The notes under the pieces were generated by a model, which worked only from the letters and a program-made list of their open reading frames with translations, was not told the DNA's origin and made no database searches. A stretch of 64,000 bases of DNA from [Empedobacter] haloabium. Its GTDB lineage: Bacteria > Pseudomonadota > Gammaproteobacteria > Burkholderiales > Burkholderiaceae_D. The stretch is from the NCBI GenBank assembly GCA_008011715.2, contig CP136508.1:930001-994000 (forward strand), written 5' to 3'. Of this stretch, positions 37,619 to 45,549 are shown in pieces (positions within the stretch are counted from its first letter, which is position 1; the number at the start of each line of letters is the position of its first letter). Position numbers and translations under genes: made by a program.

Positions 37619-38344
37619 GTGATAAGTGACAAAGTAATGCGTTGGCAAGAACCTTTCATGCAGGTTCTGGACGCCGTGAAGAGCGAAGCCGAGGTACTGG
37701 AAGTGCTTGTCACGGCAGTGCTCGAGTTGGGGTTCGAGTACTGCGCCTTTGGCATGCGCTGGCCCTTGCCGGTGATCAGGCCGGCCATGTCCATCATTGC
37801 CAACTATCCGGAAAGCTGGCGCAAGCGCTACCTGGAAAAAAACTACGTGGCCTGCGATCCCACGGTGGCCCACGGCCTGACCTCGCAGCAGGCCCTGGTA
37901 TGGTCGGACCAGGTATTCGCGGCGGCGCCGGCATTGTGGGACGATGCCCGCGACCATGGCTTGCGCGTGGGCGTCGCGCAATCGGCCTACAACGCGCGTG
38001 GCGTGGCCGGCCTGTTGACGGTCTCGCGCTCGCACGAGCCGGTCGGCGACGCCGAGCTGCGCAAGCACGCGCCGCACCTGTGGTGGCTGTCCCAGGCCGC
38101 GCTCGACGCGATGACGCGGGTCACGCTGCAGAACGGCCGGGCCGAGGCGAATATCTGCCTGACGGCGCGCGAAGTCGAAGTGCTGCGCTGGAGTGCCGAC
38201 GGCAAGACGGCCAACGATATCGCGGAAATCATCCAGATATCCGAGCGCACGGTCAGTTTTCACATCAACAACGCACTGCTCAAGCTGGGCACGGCGAACA
38301 AGACGGCAGGCGTGATCAAGGCCGCGCTGCTGCGCCTGCTTTGA
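37619..38344 (+). CDS. LuxR-family acyl-homoserine-lactone receptor/regulator
   Basis: A 241-residue quorum-type regulator. The N-terminal autoinducer-binding domain has the conserved set YPESWRKRYLEKNYVACDP (Trp, Tyr, Asp-Pro), then LVWSD with the next Trp. The C-terminal HTH is LTAREVEVLRWSADGKTAND, then ISERTVSFHINNALLKLGTAN, the GerE/LuxR fold. No luxI-like synthase is visible in this window, so it is a LuxR solo here or its partner lies elsewhere. The target is probably the lux-box-like site at 16484-16503. GTG start; an in-frame ATG six codons later is an alternative. Confidence 0.9.
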   Translation: MISDKVMRWQEPFMQVLDAVKSEAEVLEVLVTAVLELGFEYCAFGMRWPLPVIRPAMSIIANYPESWRKRYLEKNYVACDPTVAHGLTSQQALVWSDQVFAAAPALWDDARDHGLRVGVAQSAYNARGVAGLLTVSRSHEPVGDAELRKHAPHLWWLSQAALDAMTRVTLQNGRAEANICLTAREVEVLRWSADGKTANDIAEIIQISERTVSFHINNALLKLGTANKTAGVIKAALLRLL

Positions 38345-38370
38345 CTGCCCAGGTGCCGGCGCCCGCTTCG

Positions 38371-39054
38371 ATGCTGCTCGCATCGGCCGACGGGGCGGTC
38401 CCCCCGCTCGAACTGTTCCATGCGCACTTCGACGCGGAACGCTTCGACGTGGCGTGCTTTGCCGGGCACGCCATCGCGCTGCCGCCGGCCATCGCGCGCG
38501 CGGTGCCGAAACGCCAGGCGGAGTTCTTTTTCGGACGCTGGTGCGCCCGCGCCGCGCTGGCGCGTCATGGCCACGCTGGCGTGGTCGGCGTGGGCGCCGC
38601 GCGCGAGCCGCTCTGGCCGCACGGTCTCATTGGCAGCATCAGCCACAGCCACGGCATGGCAGCCGCGGTGGCGCTGCCAAGAATCGGGATGCGCGGGGTG
38701 GGAATCGATATCGAGACTATCGCGCAGGGCCGCGCCCTGCGGGCGCTGCGCCAGGTCGTGCTGTCGACGCGCGAACAGGCCTGGCTGGACGCGCTCGATT
38801 GTCCGCTCGCGCCGGACATCGTGCTTACCCTCGTGTTCTCGGCGAAGGAAAGCTTTTACAAGGCGGTGTTCGAGACTGTGCGGCGTTTCCTCGGTTTCGA
38901 CGCGGTCGAGGTCGTCGGCATCGACTGCGACACGCGCCGCCTGTGGTTCGACGTGTCGCAGGCGCTGCCGGCGCCCTTTGTCACGGGCTGCCGTTTCGCG
39001 GTCGGCTATGCCCTGCTGGGGCAGGGACGCGTGCTGACCGATTTCCGATGGTGA
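38371..39054 (+). CDS. 4'-phosphopantetheinyl transferase (EntD/Sfp-like)
   Basis: A 227-residue PPTase of the EntD type. Motifs: a first region GRWCARAALARHG, then GSISHSHGMAAAVA, GVGIDIETIA (magnesium-binding Asp and Glu), and FSAKESFYKAVF (the catalytic Glu and Lys). It converts apo to holo carrier proteins and would serve the ACP, the PCPs and the CPs of the cluster. A TTG start 10 codons earlier would overlap the luxR stop; I used the first ATG, which gives a normal EntD length. It is the last gene of the cluster on this strand. Confidence 0.9.
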   Translation: MLLASADGAVPPLELFHAHFDAERFDVACFAGHAIALPPAIARAVPKRQAEFFFGRWCARAALARHGHAGVVGVGAAREPLWPHGLIGSISHSHGMAAAVALPRIGMRGVGIDIETIAQGRALRALRQVVLSTREQAWLDALDCPLAPDIVLTLVFSAKESFYKAVFETVRRFLGFDAVEVVGIDCDTRRLWFDVSQALPAPFVTGCRFAVGYALLGQGRVLTDFRW

Positions 39055-39074
39055 CGGCGCTGCCGCGACGCGCG

Positions 39075-39254
39075 CTATTTCAGCTCGTCATCCAGCGGAT
39101 CGGCCGGCGCGGCGGCCGGGATGGTGTACTTCTCCTCGGCCCAGGCACCCAGGTCGATTTGCTTGCAACGTTCGGAACAGAAGGGACGGAACTTGTTCTT
39201 CTCCGTCCACTCCACTTTCTTGCCGCAGGTAGGGCAGTCAACGACAGTAGGCAT
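39075..39254 (-). CDS. yacG: YacG-type zinc-finger DNA gyrase inhibitor
   Basis: A small gene of 59 codons. The protein reads [20 protein letters not shown] and continues with [20 protein letters not shown], giving the CxxC...CxxxC zinc ribbon and the DLGxWAxEKY signature of YacG. YacG binds GyrB and inhibits gyrase in E. coli. It follows zapD by three bases on the minus strand, so zapD-yacG are one unit, the usual order in Burkholderiales. Its stop converges with the PPTase gene. Confidence 0.93.
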   Translation of the reverse strand: MPTVVDCPTCGKKVEWTEKNKFRPFCSERCKQIDLGAWAEEKYTIPAAAPADPLDDELK

Positions 39255-39257
39255 ACA

Positions 39258-40013
39258 TCAAAAAGCGCAAAGGGTGAGTTCGAAGGGCACGTCTTCTTCC
39301 AGGGGTTTCGGCTTCAGGTCGCCGCCCTGGGTGGTGAAGCGCACCCACAACATGTATTTGTTGGCCGAGATCTCGGGGATCGCGCCCAGTGTGCCGTCCA
39401 CGGTCAGGCGCAGCATCTGGTACACCTTGCCCTGCAACATCTGCTGGTAGCTGCCGGCGTTGGCGATCATCTTCTTGGGCGCGCCCGAGTCGCGCAGCAG
39501 GCGCAGTACCAGCGCCAGCGCGTCGAACAGCGGGGCCAGCGGCGTGAACCAGGTCATGATGTCGTTGAAGCGCTCCTCGAACGGGCGCTTCTGCCAGGCA
39601 TAGTAGGACGGCAGGTCGAATTCGCAGGCGCCGCCGGGGATGATCGTGCGGCCGCGGATGCTCATCAGCCACTCGTTGTCGCGCACGTTCTGGCCCGTCT
39701 TGCCCTGGGCCGCCACCAGCGCACTGGAGACGGCATCCACCTCGCCCAGCACGGCATCGAGCATTTCCGATTGCACGTTGGGATTGGTGCGGTAGCCCAG
39801 CAGCGTCTGGCGCTGGCGCTCCAGCTCCTGCAGCAGATCGGATTTCAGGTCGGCGCGGCCCGCCACTTCGAGCATGTCGAAGATCGTGGAGAGCGCCACG
39901 TGATGCTGCATCGGGTGTTCCTGATGCACAAAAAACTTGAATTTCTCGAACAGATCTTCCAGCCGCAACAACGTGCGAATTCGCTCGTTGAAAGGATATT
40001 CATAGACGATCAA
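39258..40013 (-). CDS. zapD: Cell division protein ZapD
   Basis: A 251-residue protein of the DUF1342/ZapD family, which bundles FtsZ filaments at midcell. The N-terminus [20 protein letters not shown] and the later [20 protein letters not shown] are clear family markers. The start is a TTG codon: it sits seven bases after AGAGGGA on the minus strand and produces the conserved MIVYEYPF opening, while all longer frames carry unrelated sequence. It lies between coaE (a 190-base gap) and yacG. Confidence 0.92.
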   Translation of the reverse strand: MIVYEYPFNERIRTLLRLEDLFEKFKFFVHQEHPMQHHVALSTIFDMLEVAGRADLKSDLLQELERQRQTLLGYRTNPNVQSEMLDAVLGEVDAVSSALVAAQGKTGQNVRDNEWLMSIRGRTIIPGGACEFDLPSYYAWQKRPFEERFNDIMTWFTPLAPLFDALALVLRLLRDSGAPKKMIANAGSYQQMLQGKVYQMLRLTVDGTLGAIPEISANKYMLWVRFTTQGGDLKPKPLEEDVPFELTLCAF

Positions 40014-40203
40014 AGTGAATCCCTCTGTTGGTAGACCCGGAAAGGGAACCCGGCGGCGCCGCCGCGGCGCCATGGCGGCACTGTACGGACGGCGCAAAAC
40101 TGGCGGCGCAGCGGACAGGCGAGAACGCTTGCTGCGGCTGTCCCGAGCTCCCTGAAAGAATTCTCGTGATTCTGAACCATGGGAGGCAAAAATACAAACG
40201 TTG

Positions 40204-40827
40204 TTAATTGTTTCTCGCGTGCGCGGCGGCCATTTCGACGTAAAGGCCGTGCAACCGGTCCACTTGCGGCGCCAGCGCGGCCAGTTCGCCGCCATTGTCG
40301 ACCACGTCGTCCGCCGCCGCCAGCCGCACCTGGCGCGGCACCTGGGCGGCCATGATGGCCCGCACCTGCGCTTCCGGCAGGCCGTTGCGGTGCATCACGC
40401 GCACCAGTTGTAGTTCCTCCGGGCAATCGACGACCAGCACGCGCTGCAGGCGCGACTGCCAGGTGCCCGATTCCACCAGCAGCGGAATGTCGAAGATCAC
40501 ATACGGGGCCGTGCCCAGCAGGCTGGCCGCGTAGACCGCGTCGCGGATCATCGGGTGCAGGATCGCTTCCAGCCGGGCCTTGGCGGCCGGGTCGGAAAAC
40601 ACCAGCGCGCGCATCCTGGCGCGGTCCAGGGCGCCGTGTTCGTCGGCGCAACCGGCGCCGAATTCGGCCAGCACGGCCGGCATCGCGGCGCCGCCCGCAA
40701 CCGTCAGGCCGCGCGCGATCTGGTCGGTGTCGACGATGTCCACGCCACGCTCGGCGAACAGGCGCGCCACGACGCTCTTGCCGCTGCCGATGCCGCCCGT
40801 GAGGCCGACGGTAAAGCGCGCGCTCAC
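40204..40827 (-). CDS. coaE: Dephospho-CoA kinase
   Basis: CoaE phosphorylates dephospho-CoA in the last step of CoA synthesis. The 207-residue product has the P-loop [13 protein letters not shown], the conserved VDTDQIAR, and the [11 protein letters not shown] lid-like segment. The start is GTG, overlapping the pilD stop (GTGA), so it is translated from the same message as pilD. The next gene, zapD, is 190 bases downstream. Confidence 0.94.
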   Translation of the reverse strand: MSARFTVGLTGGIGSGKSVVARLFAERGVDIVDTDQIARGLTVAGGAAMPAVLAEFGAGCADEHGALDRARMRALVFSDPAAKARLEAILHPMIRDAVYAASLLGTAPYVIFDIPLLVESGTWQSRLQRVLVVDCPEELQLVRVMHRNGLPEAQVRAIMAAQVPRQVRLAAADDVVDNGGELAALAPQVDRLHGLYVEMAAAHARNN

Positions 40828-41702
40828 GCGCCACCGCCCAAGAGGCGTGTCGTGAAGCCGGCGATCGGGCCGCCGAACAGCAGCGCGATCATGCCGGCCG
40901 CCGCCAGGTAGGGGCCGAACGGGATCGGGTTGCCGCGGCCGTGGCGCGCGAACACGATCAGGCCGATACCCACCAGCGCGCCGACGATGGAGGACAGCAG
41001 GATAATCGTCGGCAGCATCGTCCAGCCCAGCCACGCGCCCAGCGCCGCCAGCAGCTTGAAGTCGCCGTAGCCCATGCCTTCCTTGCCCGTGGCGAGCTTG
41101 AACAGCCAGTACACGGTCCACAGCACCAGGTAGCCGGCGGCGGCGCCGATCACGGCGTCGGCCAGCGGCACGAAGGTGCCGTTCAGGTTGACCAGCAGGC
41201 CCGCCCACAGCAGCGGATAGGTCAGGTCGTCCGGCAGCAGCTGGGTGTCGGCATCGATGAAGGTCAGCGCGATCAGCAGGTAGGCGAACAGCAGGCTCGC
41301 CAGCCCCATCGGACCGCTGCCGAACTGCCATACGAGCAGCGCCGAGAGCGCCCCGGTAAACGCCTCGACCAGCGGATAGCGCGCCGAGATGCGCGCCTTG
41401 CACTGGCTGCACTTGCCGCGCAGCGCCAGCCAGCTGACGACGGGGACGTTCTCCAGCGCCGTGATCTTGTGGCCGCAGTGCGGGCAGGCGGAACGCGGCA
41501 GCACCAGGTCGAAGCGGTCCGTGTGCGGCAATGGCTGGCCCGATTCGGCCGCCACGTAGTTGTCCGACTCGCGCTTCATCATGACCGGAATGCGATAGAT
41601 GACGACGTTCAGGAAGCTGCCGATCAAGAGGCCGAAGATGGCGGCGAGGATGGCGGCACCTGGCGTGGCGGGCGGGGCGAAGAGATAGAGGTCCTGGAGC
41701 AT
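40824..41702 (-). CDS. pilD: Prepilin peptidase / N-methyltransferase PilD
   Basis: A 292-residue polytopic membrane protein that cleaves and methylates type IV prepilins (and type II secretion pseudopilins). The cytoplasmic zinc loop has both CxxC pairs (CPHCGHK; CSQCKAR). Catalytic aspartates are in FIDADTQLLPD and GYGDFKLLAALGA (the GxGD motif). Seven to eight membrane helices are apparent. In related genomes pilC lies directly upstream; here the plus-strand sucrose locus (41.8-48.8 kb) intervenes. It overlaps coaE by four bases. Confidence 0.94.
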   Translation of the reverse strand: MLQDLYLFAPPATPGAAILAAIFGLLIGSFLNVVIYRIPVMMKRESDNYVAAESGQPLPHTDRFDLVLPRSACPHCGHKITALENVPVVSWLALRGKCSQCKARISARYPLVEAFTGALSALLVWQFGSGPMGLASLLFAYLLIALTFIDADTQLLPDDLTYPLLWAGLLVNLNGTFVPLADAVIGAAAGYLVLWTVYWLFKLATGKEGMGYGDFKLLAALGAWLGWTMLPTIILLSSIVGALVGIGLIVFARHGRGNPIPFGPYLAAAGMIALLFGGPIAGFTTRLLGGGA

Positions 41703-41841
41703 GTCGGTGAGCGGTACGAACGAGTGGCTGCGCGAAACCGAAGCTTACACCAGCGCCGCGGCCGTCATGTGCTTTCCTCCGGCTGACGTGCTGACATACA
41801 ATCGGCCTTCTGCCCGGATGGGTGACATGGGAACGGACGAT

Positions 41842-42906
41842 ATGGCGAAAGCACGGCAGGACGGGGCGGGCAGCGAGGCGGCACGGCGCCGCCTGCAAAT
41901 GGCGGACATCGCCCGGCTGGCCGGCGTTTCGACGGCCACCGTGTCGCGCGCCTTGAACAACAGCCCGCTCGTCAATGCCGAAACCCGCGGCCGCATCCTG
42001 GAGCTGGCCGCTTCGCTGAAGTACTCGATCAATATCGGCGCGCAGAACCTGCGCCTGAAGCAGAACCGTACCATCGGCGTGCTGATTCCGTACGACCGCA
42101 AGACCCACCTGCGCCTGACCGACCCGTTCCTGCTGGCGATGCTGGGCAGCGTGGCCGACGCGCTGACGGAGCAGGGCTTCGACATGCTGTTCTCGCGCCT
42201 GCCGACCGACCGGCTGGGCGAAGCGGCCGCCACGCCGTTCGACACCGGCCGCGTCGGCGGCATCATCCTGGTCGGCCAGTGGGGGCGGCACCATGAACTG
42301 AACGAACTGGCGGCGCGCAAGGTGCCGATGGTCGTTTGGGGCGCGCATCTGCCGCAACAACTGTATTGCTGCGTCGGCAGCGACAACGTCGGCGGCGGCA
42401 TGCTGGCAACGGAGCACCTGATCGCGCAGGGGCGCCGGCGCATCGCGTTCTTCGGCGATATCGACCTGCCGGAACCGGCCCAGCGTTATCGCGGCTATTG
42501 CGCCGCGCTGGCCAGGCATGGCATCGCCGTCGATCCTGCCTTGCAGGTGTCCAGCCCCTTCCTGCCCAGCGGCGGCAGGGAAGCGGTCGAAACGATGCAG
42601 GCACGCGGGGTCGACTACGACGCCGTATTCGCCTGCAGCGACCTGCTGGCGATGACGGCCATCGACAGCCTGCGCGCGCACGGCCGGCGCGTGCCCGAGG
42701 ATGTCGCGGTGGTCGGCTACGACGACATCGAGCAATCCGCCTACTTCCATCCCCGCCTGACCACCGTGCGCCAGCCGATCGGTGCTGCCGGCAGTGCCCT
42801 CGTGGCCTCGCTGCTGGCGCTGATCGACGGCAAGCCGGCGCCCGCGGTCGAACTGCCCACCGAACTGGTCGTGCGCGCCAGCGCCGGCGAAGCCCAGGGC
42901 TCCTAG
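41842..42906 (+). CDS. suxR: LacI-family transcriptional repressor (SuxR-like)
   Basis: A 354-residue LacI/GalR regulator. N-terminal HTH with hinge: QMADIARLAGVSTATVSRAL followed by NNSPLVNAETRGRI. A periplasmic-binding-protein-like effector domain follows (GVLIPYDRK; YDAVFACSDLLAMTAIDSLR; AVVGYDDIEQSAYFHP). It precedes a TonB receptor, amylosucrase and sugar permease, the gene set of the Xanthomonas sux sucrose locus, where the LacI-type SuxR represses. ATGs at 41818 and 41827 are possible; I preferred the one after GGGAACGGA. Its stop codon lies in a 46-bp tandem duplication. Confidence 0.88.
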   Translation: MAKARQDGAGSEAARRRLQMADIARLAGVSTATVSRALNNSPLVNAETRGRILELAASLKYSINIGAQNLRLKQNRTIGVLIPYDRKTHLRLTDPFLLAMLGSVADALTEQGFDMLFSRLPTDRLGEAAATPFDTGRVGGIILVGQWGRHHELNELAARKVPMVVWGAHLPQQLYCCVGSDNVGGGMLATEHLIAQGRRRIAFFGDIDLPEPAQRYRGYCAALARHGIAVDPALQVSSPFLPSGGREAVETMQARGVDYDAVFACSDLLAMTAIDSLRAHGRRVPEDVAVVGYDDIEQSAYFHPRLTTVRQPIGAAGSALVASLLALIDGKPAPAVELPTELVVRASAGEAQGS

Positions 42907-42983
42907 TTCCTTTGCCGTACCGCCCGGCGCACCCGACGCCCAGGGCTCCTAGTTCCTTTGCCGCACCGCCCGGCGCACCCGAC
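42892..42983. repeat. 46-bp tandem duplication over the suxR stop codon
   Basis: Two adjacent 46-base units, 42892-42937 and 42938-42983, differ at one base (T versus C). The first contains the last codons and stop of suxR; the second is its copy, which carries a TAG in the same context. It has no spacer or palindromic structure and looks like a recent slippage or unequal-crossover event. Confidence 0.9.
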
Positions 42984-42996
42984 GCACACGTGCTTT

Positions 42997-43010
42997 TGTA
43001 ATCGTTTGCA
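42997..43010. promoter_or_regulatory. Candidate SuxR operator, distal copy
   Basis: TGTAATCGTTTGCA differs at two positions from the perfect palindrome TGCAATCGATTGCA 99 bases downstream. Both have a central CG and the half-site AAT/ATT pattern of LacI-family operators. Paired sites would suit looping. Confidence 0.55.
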
Positions 43011-43095
43011 TATGAGGGTCGAGTAATCCATCCCCAAGGATGACGGCTTTGGCATTTCCTGCGGCAGCATTGCAACAGACAGAAAAAATTGTCAT

Positions 43096-43109
43096 TGCAA
43101 TCGATTGCA
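43096..43109. promoter_or_regulatory. Candidate SuxR operator, proximal copy (perfect palindrome)
   Basis: TGCAATCGATTGCA is a perfect 14-bp palindrome centred on CG, the form expected of a LacI-family operator. It lies 109 bases before the TonB receptor start, in the only long gap of the locus (42907-43217). That 311-base gap otherwise holds the 46-bp duplication, the distal operator copy and no coding frame I can support. Confidence 0.7.
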
Positions 43110-43217
43110 TTAAATCCGGAATGTGATGATAATTTCGCCACGCAAGTGCGGTAACGCAGCGGTCTGTCACGGCCGCCGTCGCCAGCACGGCGCAATCGAC
43201 AAAAACGGAGGAGACCC

Positions 43218-45503
43218 ATGACATTCCCTTGCACCCGCATGGGGGCGGCGGTATCGCTCGCCCTGCTGCAAATGAGCGGCGCGCTGGCCCAGGAAGCGCA
43301 GGCCCCGGCCGCGCCGGACAACGACGCGCTGCAGATGAACCGCGTGGTCGTCACCGGCACGGCCGGCGGCACATCGAAAATGAAATCGAGCGTGTCCCTC
43401 AGCACGCTCGAAGCGGACACGATCGCCCAGGCGGTGCCGACCAGCGCGGCGGACGTGCTGCGCTCCGTGCCGGGCGTGCGCTCGGAATCCTCGGGCGGCG
43501 AGGGCAATGCCAACATGACGGTGCGCGGCGTGCCCATCTCGGCGGGCGGTTCGCGCTACGTGCAGATCCAGGAAGACGGCCTGCCCGTGCTGCAGTCGGG
43601 CGACTTCAATTTCATCACGCCGGATGCCTACGTGCGTATCGACGGCGGCCTGTCGCACCTGGAAGTGGTGCGCGGCGGCTCCGCCTCCACGCTGGCGACC
43701 AATGCGCCGGGCGGCATCGTCAACTTCATCGGCAAGACCGGCGAGGAAGAGGGCGGCAGCATCGGCCTGACCCAGGGTGTCGATTACGATTCCACGCGCA
43801 TCGACGCCGAGTACGGCGGCAAGCTGGCGGACCGGACGCGCTTTTTCGTCGGCGGCTTCTATCGCCGCGGCGAGGGCGTGCGCGAGACCGGCGTCACCAG
43901 CGAGAAGGGCGGCCAGCTGCGCGCCAACGTCACGCGCGAATTCGACAATGGCTACCTGCGCGTCTCGCTCAAGCACCTGAACGACCGTACGCCGACGGCG
44001 CTGCCGGTGCCGGTCACCGTCAGCAATGGCCGCATCGCCACGGTCGACGGCATCGATCCGCGCACGGCCAGCTTCTACTCGCCCTACTGGGTGCCGGACG
44101 TCACGCTCGACAAGAACAACCGCCAGGTGGCGCACGACGTCAACGACGGCATGCGCGTGCGCAGCACCACGCTCGGCCTGGAAGCGCAGTTCGACGTCGG
44201 CAACGGCTGGAAGGTCACGGAGCGGCTGCGCAAGTCGGTCAACAGCGGGCGCTTCATCGGCGTCTTCGCCGGCAACAGCGGTACGGTCGGGGATTACGTG
44301 TTCGCCACCGGCCCGCGCGCCGGCCAGGCCTACGCCGGCCGCGCCTTCGCCGCCGTGGTGTTCAATACGTCCATTGACGATGCCGGTTCGATCATGAGCG
44401 ACACCAAGCTGGCACGCACCTTCCAGTTGGCGGGCGGCGCGCGCGTGACCGCTACGGGTGGCCTGTACCTGGCCAACCAGGACCTGGGCCTGACCTGGAA
44501 CTTCAACGAATACCTGATGCAGGCCAGCGGCGACCGCCCGGCCCTGCTGCAAACGGCGAACGTGACACCGGGGCTGGTCGGGCCGGCGTTCGGCGCCTGC
44601 TGCTCGCGCGCCATCGACATGGAATACAAGTACCGTGCGCCATACGTCAACGTTGGCTACGAGGCCGGTCCCCTGAACGTGGACGCCAGCCTGCGGCACG
44701 ACCGCCAGAGCGCCAACGGCAGCGCCAACATCGCCACCGGTGCGCGCCGCTACGACCCCGCCACCGTGCAGCGCGTCGATTACGATCTCAGTCGCAATTC
44801 CTACTCGGTGGGCGCGAACTACCGCGTGAGCGGCGCGCTGGCGCTGTTCGCCCGCGCCAGCGACGGCGTGGCCTTCAACGCCGACCGCATCCTGTTCGGT
44901 GCCCCGCTGGACGGCAGCGCGCCGGTCAGCATCAACACGGTGCGCCAGGTCGAAGGCGGGGCGAAGTGGCGCAACGGCCCGCTCAGCGCCTTCGTCACGT
45001 TGTTCCATGCGAAGACGCGCGAAAGCAATTTCGAGGTGACCACGCAGACCAGCACCGCCAACAGCTACGACGCCAAGGGTGTCGAGATCGAAGCGGCCTG
45101 GCGCCGCGGCGCGTTCGAAGTGAACGGCGGCCTGACGCTGACGGACGCGGAGATCAGCGCCACCGCGCCGGGCAGCGAAGCGCTCATCGGCAATGCCCCG
45201 CGGCGCCAGGCGCGCGCGGTCTACCAGCTCTCTTCCACGTACGCCATCGGCAAGGCGCTGGTCGGCGCCAGCGTGGTCGGTACCGGCAAGTCGTGGGCGG
45301 ACGACCAGCACACGATCCGCATGCCGGCCTACCGCACCGTCAGCGCGTTCGCCAACTACCCGGTGAGCGAGCGCGTGATGCTGTCGCTGTCTGCCAACAA
45401 CCTGTTCAATGAACTGGGCTATACGGAGGTCGAAGGCGACGGTCACGCGGCCCGTGCGATCGCCGGCCGTTCCATCAAGGCCAGCGTCAAGTACACGTTC
45501 TGA
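43218..45503 (+). CDS. suxA: TonB-dependent outer-membrane receptor (SuxA-like, predicted sucrose uptake)
   Basis: A 761-residue receptor. Signal peptide (MTFPCTRMGAAVSLALLQMS...ALA), a TonB-box-like NRVVVTGTAGG, a plug domain (AADVLRSVPGVRSESSGGEG; GGLSHLEVVRGGSASTLATN), and a 22-strand-type barrel ending in SIKASVKYTF with a terminal Phe. The barrel side has one Cys-rich loop (AFGACCSRAIDME). Its position between suxR and amylosucrase makes sucrose the likely ligand, as for SuxA of Xanthomonas; the ligand is not proven by sequence. Confidence 0.88.
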   Translation: MTFPCTRMGAAVSLALLQMSGALAQEAQAPAAPDNDALQMNRVVVTGTAGGTSKMKSSVSLSTLEADTIAQAVPTSAADVLRSVPGVRSESSGGEGNANMTVRGVPISAGGSRYVQIQEDGLPVLQSGDFNFITPDAYVRIDGGLSHLEVVRGGSASTLATNAPGGIVNFIGKTGEEEGGSIGLTQGVDYDSTRIDAEYGGKLADRTRFFVGGFYRRGEGVRETGVTSEKGGQLRANVTREFDNGYLRVSLKHLNDRTPTALPVPVTVSNGRIATVDGIDPRTASFYSPYWVPDVTLDKNNRQVAHDVNDGMRVRSTTLGLEAQFDVGNGWKVTERLRKSVNSGRFIGVFAGNSGTVGDYVFATGPRAGQAYAGRAFAAVVFNTSIDDAGSIMSDTKLARTFQLAGGARVTATGGLYLANQDLGLTWNFNEYLMQASGDRPALLQTANVTPGLVGPAFGACCSRAIDMEYKYRAPYVNVGYEAGPLNVDASLRHDRQSANGSANIATGARRYDPATVQRVDYDLSRNSYSVGANYRVSGALALFARASDGVAFNADRILFGAPLDGSAPVSINTVRQVEGGAKWRNGPLSAFVTLFHAKTRESNFEVTTQTSTANSYDAKGVEIEAAWRRGAFEVNGGLTLTDAEISATAPGSEALIGNAPRRQARAVYQLSSTYAIGKALVGASVVGTGKSWADDQHTIRMPAYRTVSAFANYPVSERVMLSLSANNLFNELGYTEVEGDGHAARAIAGRSIKASVKYTF

Positions 45504-45508
45504 CCCCT

Positions 45509-45537
45509 GGCCGGCACCGCATGGTGCCGGCCTTTTT
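45509..45537 (+). terminator. Intrinsic terminator between suxA and suxB
   Basis: A perfect 10-bp stem GGCCGGCACC/GGTGCCGGCC with loop GCAT is followed by TTTTT. It starts six bases after the receptor stop and ends 13 bases before the amylosucrase start, so read-through or partial termination should reduce enzyme relative to receptor. Confidence 0.82.
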
Positions 45538-45549
45538 CTCCTGAGCGAT

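Noticed and set aside
42892-42983. CRISPR-like repeat
   Set aside because: Only two adjacent units with no spacers and no cas genes in the window.
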